NCBI GenBank assembly: GCA_017546445.1
Contig: JAFYWX010000046.1
Span: forward strand, 1 to 64,000
From: Akkermansia sp.
GTDB taxonomy: Bacteria; Verrucomicrobiota; Verrucomicrobiia; Verrucomicrobiales; Akkermansiaceae
Length of the DNA: 64,000 nucleotides
Reading direction: 5' to 3'
The notes beneath the pieces were generated by a model, which made no database searches, had not been told where the DNA came from, and saw only the letters and a program-made list of their open reading frames with translations. Positions 51,260 through 57,540 of this stretch are shown in pieces. A program made the translations under genes and the position numbers. Within the stretch, counting starts at the first letter, position 1. Each line of letters opens with the position of its first letter.

Positions 51260-52333
51260 TCAGGCCTGTTCGGCCAGAGCCTGGTTGATGAGTTCCTGAA
51301 TTTCCTCTGCTTTTGCCTTAAGCGCGCGGAGTTCCTTGAAGGCCTCCGGCAGCTTGCGCATGGCGGCGAACTGGCGGGCTGCTTCGCCGTAGGGTACTGC
51401 GGGGGCGCCCCAGTAGGTCTTGCCGGATTCCAGGGAGTTCATTACGCCAGAACGGGCGGCTACGACAACCTTGTCCTCAATCTTAATGTGGCCGGTGATG
51501 CCGCACTGTGCGGCGATGGTCACATAATCGCCAATGTGAGTGCTGCCGGCAATGCCGCCCTGAGCGCACATTACGCAGTGTTTGCCCATGGTCACATTGT
51601 GGCCAATCTGAATCTGGTTGTCCAGCTTGGTGCCTTCGCCGATGACGGTGCGGCCGAAGCGGGCTCTGTCAATCGTGGTGTTTGCGCCCACGTCTACATA
51701 GTCACCGATTTCCACGATGCCTACCTGGTCAATCGTATCATAGCGGCCGGTTTCCTTGTTGAGCAGGAAGCCGAAACCATCGCCACCAATGACAACGCCG
51801 GGCTGAAGCACCACGTGGCTGCCTACGATGCAGCGCTCACGGATGACTACCTTCGGATAAAGCTTGCAGTTCTGGCCCATCTTCACAGCCTTGCAGATAA
51901 CGCAGCCGGGACCGATATCGGTGCCATCACCAATTTCGGCATCAGCCTCTACAACTGCGCAGGGACCTACGCGCACCTTGGTGGGATCCAGCTTGGCGCT
52001 GGGGTCTACCCATGCGGTGGGGTGAATGCCGGGTGTGAAATCTGTGCTGGCCTTCATGAAGTGTGCCACGAGGGCATTGAAGGACAGTGACGGGTTTTCT
52101 ACTTCTACGAAAACAATGCCTTCCGGATACTGCGGGAGTGCAGGGGGAACAAGCACGACTCCTGCCTTTGTGTTGAGGAAATCGTTGAAGTATTTCTCAT
52201 TGCCGAGAAAGGCGATCTCACTGGGGGTGGCGCTATCCAACGTAGCAACTCCGGAGATGTTAATCTCCGGAGCTGCGTCATTGATAAGTTTGCCCCCGGT
52301 GAGCTTGAGAACATCGGAGAGAGTGAGGTCCAT
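51260..52333 (-). CDS. lpxD: UDP-3-O-acylglucosamine N-acyltransferase
   Basis: A 357-residue LpxD, adding the second acyl chain in lipid A synthesis. The N-terminal uridine-binding domain covers residues 1-100. A left-handed beta-helix of hexapeptide repeats spans residues 105-320 (DGTDIGPGC, GSHVVLQPGVVIGGDGFGF, VDVGANTTIDRARFG). The catalytic His is expected in QIGHNVTMG. The C-terminal helices end the protein (residues 325-357). It shows the host makes LPS. It lies 34 nt downstream of the OmpH/Skp chaperone gene, the order seen in many Gram-negative outer-membrane operons. Confidence 0.95.
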   Translation of the reverse strand: MDLTLSDVLKLTGGKLINDAAPEINISGVATLDSATPSEIAFLGNEKYFNDFLNTKAGVVLVPPALPQYPEGIVFVEVENPSLSFNALVAHFMKASTDFTPGIHPTAWVDPSAKLDPTKVRVGPCAVVEADAEIGDGTDIGPGCVICKAVKMGQNCKLYPKVVIRERCIVGSHVVLQPGVVIGGDGFGFLLNKETGRYDTIDQVGIVEIGDYVDVGANTTIDRARFGRTVIGEGTKLDNQIQIGHNVTMGKHCVMCAQGGIAGSTHIGDYVTIAAQCGITGHIKIEDKVVVAARSGVMNSLESGKTYWGAPAVPYGEAARQFAAMRKLPEAFKELRALKAKAEEIQELINQALAEQA

Positions 52334-52367
52334 AATAAGCTCGCGGGTTTTCTGGTTAAAGTGTGGT

Positions 52368-53018
52368 TTACTTGGCGGCCGGGGCTGCGGCGGGGTTGCC
52401 GTACAGACGCTTCAGCTCAGCATCGGGGTCAAAGCCCTCGGGTGCGCCGGAGTTGAGCTGCTTGAGCACCTCGGGGGTAAGGTCGATATCCTTCTTCATG
52501 TAGGGGAATACGCGGGTGCCGATGCCAATCTGGGGCTGGGGAGAAATAGCGCCGGAATCGAGCACGAGGTCAGAACCGCTCTGGTCAGCCACGGTGTTGA
52601 TGGCAGCCTGCACTTCTTCCACAAGAAGGCGCATTTCGCTGTTGCGCAGCTCACGGAAAGCCACTTCGCGGCGCTGCACGAAATCCTTGAGCTCCTGATC
52701 AGCGGCCTTGAGCTCATTAGCCTTGGCCTGGTACTGCTCGCGAAGCTTAGCTACGGCAGAGTCAGAAAGACTGGTATCGTACTTTTCCTGAATCTTCTTG
52801 AGGTCTTCCTGCAGGGCGCGCAGTTTATCCTCACGTACCTTGATGTCAGCCTTAATCTCAGTGAGCTGCTTCTGGAGGGAGGTCTCCGTGTCGAAACGCT
52901 TGTAGAACTTGGTGTAAAGCTCCTGTACGTTTACGGAAGCAATCTTGATTTCGGCCTGAGCTGTGGCAGTCAGGGCGCACAGCGCAACGATGGCGGTAGA
53001 GATGATGGGGAACTTCAT
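52368..53018 (-). CDS. OmpH/Skp-family periplasmic chaperone
   Basis: A 216-residue exported protein. The start at 53018 gives MKFPIISTAIVALCALTATAQA, a clean signal peptide. The mature part begins with the Skp-type strand IKIASVNVQELYTKF, then a long coiled coil (residues about 45-135) forming the tentacles, and a closing strand region (DLVLDSGA). It holds unfolded outer-membrane proteins in the periplasm. It precedes lpxD, consistent with an envelope-biogenesis operon. The longer frame starting at 53045 adds residues ahead of the signal peptide and is rejected. Confidence 0.88.
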   Translation of the reverse strand: MKFPIISTAIVALCALTATAQAEIKIASVNVQELYTKFYKRFDTETSLQKQLTEIKADIKVREDKLRALQEDLKKIQEKYDTSLSDSAVAKLREQYQAKANELKAADQELKDFVQRREVAFRELRNSEMRLLVEEVQAAINTVADQSGSDLVLDSGAISPQPQIGIGTRVFPYMKKDIDLTPEVLKQLNSGAPEGFDPDAELKRLYGNPAAAPAAK

Positions 53019-53043
53019 AATATGTGAGGTCTTAGATGCCTCC

Positions 53044-53071
53044 ATTCTACGCTATGTTCAAATTAAGTCAA
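53044..53071 (-). promoter_or_regulatory. Promoter for ompH-lpxD
   Basis: On the minus strand TTGACT (53066-53071), a 16-bp spacer and TAGAAT (53044-53049), 25 nt before the ATG. Confidence 0.55.
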
Positions 53072-53146
53072 GAAAAGCTTGTGTCAATTAATGGCATAAG
53101 TTTGCGGCAGAGTAGAGCAGCTGTTAATAGAAGTTATACTAACTTC

Positions 53147-53176
53147 TTGAAAATGTGTGGGGAGGTGGGATATAGT
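53147..53176 (+). promoter_or_regulatory. Promoter for the old-yellow-enzyme homologue
   Basis: TTGAAA (53147-53152), an 18-bp spacer and TATAGT (53171-53176), 8 nt before the ATG. Confidence 0.55.
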
Positions 53177-53184
53177 CGCAGCGT

Positions 53185-54258
53185 ATGAAGACTACCGCTT
53201 TGAGCTTACGAGACGTTGATTTTTTGTTTACTCCGTTTGTACACCGGAAGCTGCGGTTGTCTACCCGGCTGGTTATGGCGCCGGTGCAGCGCTTTCTTGC
53301 GCAGGATGGTGTGCCTACAGAGGAGATGATGCAATACTACTATCGCCGAGCGGTGAATGCAATGGGGCTCATTGTGACAGAGCCTGTGGCCGTGCCCGAG
53401 CCTGCAGCCGCAGCAGATGCCGGCATGGCCGTGTTTTACGGAGGGCCGGCTCTGCGCGCATGGAAGAAAATCTGCCGTATGGTACACACTACCCCCTGTC
53501 GTATAGCCCCGTTGCTCAGTCATGCGGGGATGCTGAGCCAGAGGCAGGGGGTCGTGCTTCCCATCGGCCCGGGTGGAGGCGTTGGTCTGCCGGGGGTACA
53601 GCCGGGGGAGATGATGAATCATACCCGCATAGCAGAGGTGGCTGCCGCCTTTGGCCGAGGTGCCGCAGCTGCTAAAATTCTGGGGTTTGATGCCGTGGTG
53701 ATTAACGGAGCCGATGCGCATCTCATCGAGCAGTTTCTGCGGGCTGAAACCAATCAGCGGTGTGATGAGTATGGTGGCGATATATGCGGGCGGGCTCGTT
53801 TTGCCTGCGCTGTGGTGCATGCTGTCCGCAAGGCCGTTGGCCGGCAATTCCCGATATTGTTCCGTTTTGCGCAATATAGCGCACTGTATGGGCGTTCTGC
53901 TCTGGTGTTCAGTTCCGATGAATTGAGCCGTTTACTGGGCATGCTTTGCGATGCCGGGGTAGATATCTTCTGTTGCGCTGATACACAGGCGTCTCTGCCT
54001 GCGTTTGGGGGAAGTATGCTTAATCTCGCAGGCTGGACTCGCTTGCTTACGGGGCGGCCCGCGATAACCGAGGGCGCCGTGGGCCTGCCCGGAGTGCAGA
54101 TCCAGGCCCTTGCGCAGCGCTTGCGCGCCAGTGAGTTTGACCTTGTGTCTGTGGGGCGGGCATTGCTTGCAGATTGCGCATGGGGGACAAAAGTCCGGCT
54201 TTCCCGGGAGGATGAAATTATCCCCTTTTCCCGCCGTTCCTGGTTGCATCTGTATTGA
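53185..54258 (+). CDS. NADH:flavin oxidoreductase, old yellow enzyme family
   Basis: A 357-residue FMN-dependent TIM-barrel protein. Family features are LSTRLVMAPVQRFLAQDGVPTEE (FMN-binding start, split here as LVMAPVQR and DGVPTEEMMQYY), PLLSHAGM (flavin-contact His), GFDAVVINGADAHLIEQFL, RCDEYGGDICGRARF, and a phosphate-site region GAVGLPGVQ then VSVGRALLAD. Members reduce activated C=C bonds or act on quinones and nitro compounds. The physiological substrate is unknown. No fused iron-sulfur or second flavin domain is present. It is monocistronic. Confidence 0.88.
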   Translation: MKTTALSLRDVDFLFTPFVHRKLRLSTRLVMAPVQRFLAQDGVPTEEMMQYYYRRAVNAMGLIVTEPVAVPEPAAAADAGMAVFYGGPALRAWKKICRMVHTTPCRIAPLLSHAGMLSQRQGVVLPIGPGGGVGLPGVQPGEMMNHTRIAEVAAAFGRGAAAAKILGFDAVVINGADAHLIEQFLRAETNQRCDEYGGDICGRARFACAVVHAVRKAVGRQFPILFRFAQYSALYGRSALVFSSDELSRLLGMLCDAGVDIFCCADTQASLPAFGGSMLNLAGWTRLLTGRPAITEGAVGLPGVQIQALAQRLRASEFDLVSVGRALLADCAWGTKVRLSREDEIIPFSRRSWLHLY

Positions 54259-54270
54259 AATACAAAACAG

Positions 54271-54305
54271 AAACGCCTTGCTTCAGATTAATGAGCAAGG
54301 CGTTT
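54271..54305. terminator. Bidirectional terminator
   Basis: AAACGCCTTGC (54271-54281) pairs with GCAAGGCGTTT (54295-54305), an 11-bp perfect stem with a 13-nt loop. The minus strand continues with a T-rich tail, so it best serves the merR-side transcript and also ends the oxidoreductase gene. Confidence 0.85.
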
Positions 54306-54330
54306 GAATAACGAGTGCTGAAAGGAGAAA

Positions 54331-54474
54331 TCAGCGGTCTCCCATTTTGTCGTAATGGTCAATCATGGTGTAAATCTCCTTTACTTCCCGCCGGGAGTTG
54401 CGGCCAATGAAATAGGCAGCAACAATCAGGCAGAGAGCGCCACCAACAGGGGCCCATAATGCGAGTTTTTTCAT
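54331..54474 (-). CDS. Small single-pass membrane protein (47 aa)
   Basis: A short frame starting MKKLALWAPVGGALCLIVAA with one hydrophobic helix (residues 5-23), followed by a charged C-terminus (GRNSRREVKEIYTMIDHYDK). It starts 9 nt after the MerR-type regulator stop codon on the same strand and ends just before a strong terminator, which supports a real gene in an operon with the regulator. No homology was recognised. Confidence 0.6.
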   Translation of the reverse strand: MKKLALWAPVGGALCLIVAAYFIGRNSRREVKEIYTMIDHYDKMGDR

Positions 54475-54483
54475 AATGAATTG

Positions 54484-55008
54484 TTATTTTGAGGTTCTGG
54501 ATTTGCGACTGGCGCGTTTGGGTTTGAAGTTTTCCGGCGGGGTATCAGGCTCCAGTCGACCATCTTCCGTCTGGAGGAAGGGGAAGTCAATGATGCCGTC
54601 TCTCGTGATATAGGGGAACGCCTCAATCGGGTCGGTGCCGTTCCTGAGTGCTTCCATAGCATTGTTGCAACCTCTGATAAAGAAATCAGCGAGCTGAATC
54701 CCGCGCTCTATAGCTTCCTTGTGTTTGCTGAGCTGGTCTCTGGCGCTCTGCATCATTTCAAGTCGTTGGGGCAGGGTGTCCACACCTTCAATGGTGATGT
54801 CCATGAATGCTTTAATCTGGGGCAGGGTCATGCCGGCCTGCTTCATGCAGAGTACCCCAAGCAGGCATCCCATGCTGGCCTCTCCGTATACGCGGCGGCC
54901 GGAATCCGTGCGCTCAACATAGCGGAGCAGCCCCTCTTTTTCGTAAAAACGAAGGGTATGGATAGATAACCCGGTTTTGCGGGAAAGTGCAGAAATAGTA
55001 TATTTCAT
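54484..55008 (-). CDS. MerR-family transcriptional regulator
   Basis: A 174-residue regulator. The winged-helix domain begins YTISALSRKTGLSIHTLRFY (residues 3-22), followed by EKEGLL and RVYGEASMGCL, typical of MerR DNA-binding heads. A dimerisation helix covers residues about 80-115. The C-terminal tail (FPFLQTEDGRLEPDTPPENF then a Lys/Arg-rich end) is not a known effector domain, and no metal-binding Cys pair is clear. The start at 55008 is chosen because the longer frame adds 27 residues ahead of the helix-turn-helix. It is followed by the 47-residue membrane protein, a possible partner or target. Confidence 0.88.
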   Translation of the reverse strand: MKYTISALSRKTGLSIHTLRFYEKEGLLRYVERTDSGRRVYGEASMGCLLGVLCMKQAGMTLPQIKAFMDITIEGVDTLPQRLEMMQSARDQLSKHKEAIERGIQLADFFIRGCNNAMEALRNGTDPIEAFPYITRDGIIDFPFLQTEDGRLEPDTPPENFKPKRASRKSRTSK

Positions 55009-55030
55009 GGAAAATGAGAGACGAGGACGC

Positions 55031-55062
55031 GGTATATTGCCATATTTGCAGCAACTGGTCAA
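55031..55062 (-). promoter_or_regulatory. Candidate autoregulated MerR-type promoter
   Basis: On the minus strand TTGACC (55057-55062) is separated by 20 bp from TATACC (55031-55036), or 19 bp from ATATAC. A TTGC/GCAA dyad sits within the spacer. An over-long spacer with an internal dyad is the hallmark of MerR-controlled promoters. Confidence 0.45.
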
Positions 55063-55136
55063 GTTTAATATGAGATGCAGTATAGCCACTTATGTTCAAA
55101 ATTTGCTTTTCCCGCGGCGGCCTACAGAATAGGAGA

Positions 55137-55164
55137 TTGACATTCGGGGATAATCTGTCAGAAT
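55137..55164 (+). promoter_or_regulatory. Possible promoter for nadE
   Basis: A perfect TTGACA (55137-55142) followed after 16 bp by CAGAAT (55159-55164). The -10 match is moderate, and the ATG is 14 nt further. Confidence 0.4.
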
Positions 55165-55178
55165 AGCCGCAGATTGAT

Positions 55179-57095
55179 ATGAGTACGTACGGATATTACC
55201 GTCTGGCTGCGGCCACACCCCGGGTGCGAGTGGCAGATGTCGCTTTCAATAAGGATGAAATGGTACGCATCATGAAGGATGCTGCCGGGAAGGGGGCACA
55301 TGCGGTGCTTTTCCCGGAATTGAGCCTCACCGGGGCAAGCTGTGGGGATTTGTTCTTCTTTCCTCATCTTCAGCAGGCCGCATTGCGTGCATTGGCTCAG
55401 TTTGCTGCAGAGACGGCGCGCCTGAGCATTCCGGCTATTCTTTCGCTGCCTCTGGCTGTGGATGGCGGTATCTACAATGTTGCCGCAGTGGTGCAGAGCG
55501 GGCACGTGCTCGGTCTGGTGCCCAAGAGCGTGCTGCCCAATACCCGTTCGCATTATGAGCGGCGCCAGTTCCGCCCTGCAGCAGAGCTTCGGGGCAGGGA
55601 AGTAACGCTTCCTGGGTTCGGGGTGGTGCCCCTCGGCACAGATTTGCTCTTTACAGATGGGGCGGATTTGGTGTTCGGCATTGAGATTGGAGATGATATA
55701 AATGGTGTTATTCCGCCCAGCTGCAGACTGGCCATGCAGGGGGCTCGCGTTATTTTCAACCCGGCGGCTTCCATGGCATTGGCCTGCAGCGCCAGTTATA
55801 CGCGCCTGACGGTTCAGCAGCAGAGCGCCCGCTGCCTGGCTGCCTATGTATATGCCTCTGCCGGCGTGGGCGAAAGCACGCAGGATGCGGTGTGCGGCGG
55901 GCAGGCGCTCATTGCGGATAATGGCCGCATTGCTGCAGAAAATGAACTGTTCTCCCGTGAATCCGGTATTATCCTTGCCGATATTGATTTGCAGCGCCTG
56001 CAGGTTGCCCGCAGCAGTGAGAGTTCATTCAATGATTGTTGTGCCGCTGCCGGGGTGGTGCCGGCGCGTATGATTCAGCTGGGTAAGTTTGATACCCGTT
56101 GTGACCTGGCTTTTGCCTGGCTGCCATCGCGTCCCTTTGTGCCGGAGGCGCATGAGCGAGCTGCCCGATGTGAGGAAATTCTTAATATCCAGGCTTCTGC
56201 GCTGGCCATGCGTATTGAGCATACCCATGCCAAAACACTGGTTATCGGCATTTCCGGAGGCCTGGATAGCACACTCGCCCTGATGGTGAGTGTGCGTGCC
56301 TGCCGCATGCTGAATATGCCCAACAGCGCCATTCTTGCGGTGACCATGCCCGGATTCGGTACCACCGGGCGCACACATAGCAATGCCGTGGCTATGATGA
56401 AGCTGCTGGGCGTTACGTTCAGGGAGGTGAATATCAAGGAAGCCTGCCTGCTTCAGTTCCAGGATCTGGAATTCGACCCCTCGCTTCGCACCAGTACCTA
56501 TGAGAATGTGCAGGCCCGGCAGCGCACAAGCCTGCTGATGAATCTGGCCAACAAGACGGGCGGTATGGTGATTGGCACGGGCGATTTGTCTGAAATCGCG
56601 CTTGGTTGGTCTACCTACAATGGTGACCACATGAGCATGTATGCTGTGAATTGCTCTGTGCCCAAGACTCTTATCCGCTGCCTGCTGGCACATGAGGCCT
56701 CGCTCTGCGGGCGGGAACTTGCCGAAACGATTCAGGATGTCATTGACACCCCGGTAAGCCCGGAGCTTCTTCCCCCGGCAGATGATGGCAGCATGGAACA
56801 GAAGACGGAGGATATCCTCGGGCCTTATGACTTACATGATTTCTTCCTCTACCACTTTATCAAGTATGGTGCGGAACCGATTAAGCTGCGCATTCTGGCG
56901 CAGGTAGCCTTTGCCGGTGAATTTTCGGAGAAGCTCATCGGCCGCACGCTGGAGATTTTCCTGCGTCGCTTCTTCCAGCAGCAGTTCAAACGCAGCTGCA
57001 TGCCGGATGGCCCGAAGGTAGGCACCATAGCGCTTTCTCCCCGTGGAGACTGGCGTATGCCGACAGATGCTTGCGGAGAACTCTGGAAACCTTGA
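55179..57095 (+). CDS. nadE: NAD+ synthetase of glutamine-dependent architecture, glutaminase Cys missing
   Basis: A 638-residue two-domain protein. The N-terminal nitrilase-type glutaminase domain (residues 1-300) keeps Glu47 in LFPELSLTG and Lys116 in LVPKSVLPN. The catalytic Cys expected in the E-I-C-E-D motif is Gly171 (FGIEIGDDING). In M. tuberculosis the triad is Glu52, Lys121 and Cys176, so all three align with a constant offset of five. The synthetase domain (about 325-638) has the PP-loop GISGGLDSTLALM, GTGDLSEIALGWSTY and the C-terminal block YHFIKYGAEPIKL. It amidates nicotinic acid adenine dinucleotide in the cytosol. Without the nucleophile it would need free ammonia or another amidotransferase. 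Confidence 0.9.
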   Translation: MSTYGYYRLAAATPRVRVADVAFNKDEMVRIMKDAAGKGAHAVLFPELSLTGASCGDLFFFPHLQQAALRALAQFAAETARLSIPAILSLPLAVDGGIYNVAAVVQSGHVLGLVPKSVLPNTRSHYERRQFRPAAELRGREVTLPGFGVVPLGTDLLFTDGADLVFGIEIGDDINGVIPPSCRLAMQGARVIFNPAASMALACSASYTRLTVQQQSARCLAAYVYASAGVGESTQDAVCGGQALIADNGRIAAENELFSRESGIILADIDLQRLQVARSSESSFNDCCAAAGVVPARMIQLGKFDTRCDLAFAWLPSRPFVPEAHERAARCEEILNIQASALAMRIEHTHAKTLVIGISGGLDSTLALMVSVRACRMLNMPNSAILAVTMPGFGTTGRTHSNAVAMMKLLGVTFREVNIKEACLLQFQDLEFDPSLRTSTYENVQARQRTSLLMNLANKTGGMVIGTGDLSEIALGWSTYNGDHMSMYAVNCSVPKTLIRCLLAHEASLCGRELAETIQDVIDTPVSPELLPPADDGSMEQKTEDILGPYDLHDFFLYHFIKYGAEPIKLRILAQVAFAGEFSEKLIGRTLEIFLRRFFQQQFKRSCMPDGPKVGTIALSPRGDWRMPTDACGELWKP

Positions 57096-57121
57096 CTTTG
57101 ATTCTTTGTTTGTGGTAGTAT
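57092..57121 (+). promoter_or_regulatory. Promoter for the C_GCAxxG_C_C gene
   Basis: TTGACT (57092-57097, overlapping the nadE stop codon), an 18-bp spacer and TAGTAT (57116-57121), 8 nt before the ATG. Confidence 0.55.
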
Positions 57122-57129
57122 AGCAGCAT

Positions 57130-57453
57130 ATGAAACGCGTTGAACAAGCATTGGCAGCATTCCGCCAGAAACCGTATATGTATAATTGCGCCCAGACCGT
57201 GTGTGCGGCCTTCGGACGCGAGGATTTGGTGGAGCCCATGGCTCTTTGTGGCGGGGGACGTGCCCCGGAGGGTACCTGCGGGGCTCTGTATGGTGCCATG
57301 CAGGTGGCGCCGGAGAGGGCTGCGGCTATTCTGGCTGCTTTCTCTGCGGCAAATGGTGCCTCCACCTGCCGCGAAATCAAGGGGGAGAATCGTGTGCCTT
57401 GCCAGGAATGCGTGCGCTGCGCTGCATCCATCCTGGTAGAGCTTGGGCTGTAA
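57130..57453 (+). CDS. C_GCAxxG_C_C-family probable redox protein
   Basis: A 107-residue cytosolic protein with the conserved Cys layout of this family. NCAQTVCAAFG lies near residues 19-29, the Gly-rich PEGTCGALYGAM near 55-66, and the C-terminal trio is C-REIKGENRVP-C-xx-C-xx-C (STCREIK, PCQECVRC). Family members are small, often associated with iron-sulfur or redox enzymes, and their biochemical role is unsettled. Length is normal for the short form. Confidence 0.85.
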   Translation: MKRVEQALAAFRQKPYMYNCAQTVCAAFGREDLVEPMALCGGGRAPEGTCGALYGAMQVAPERAAAILAAFSAANGASTCREIKGENRVPCQECVRCAASILVELGL

Positions 57454-57506
57454 GTCCGGCTCCGCCTGCTGGGTGGAACGCTGTTCCCACCATCTGAATA
57501 TAGTTG

Positions 57507-57535
57507 CCCGGTATACCTGTGTGTGGTACACCGGG
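57507..57535 (+). terminator. Terminator-like hairpin just before the phage-type gene
   Basis: CCCGGTATACC pairs with GGTACACCGGG (one mismatch, 7-nt loop), followed by TTTCT. It ends 5 nt before the ATG at 57541. A second, bulged hairpin GGTGGAAC / GTTCCCACC precedes it. It should end the upstream transcript, or occlude translation of the next gene. Confidence 0.6.
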
Positions 57536-57540
57536 TTTCT

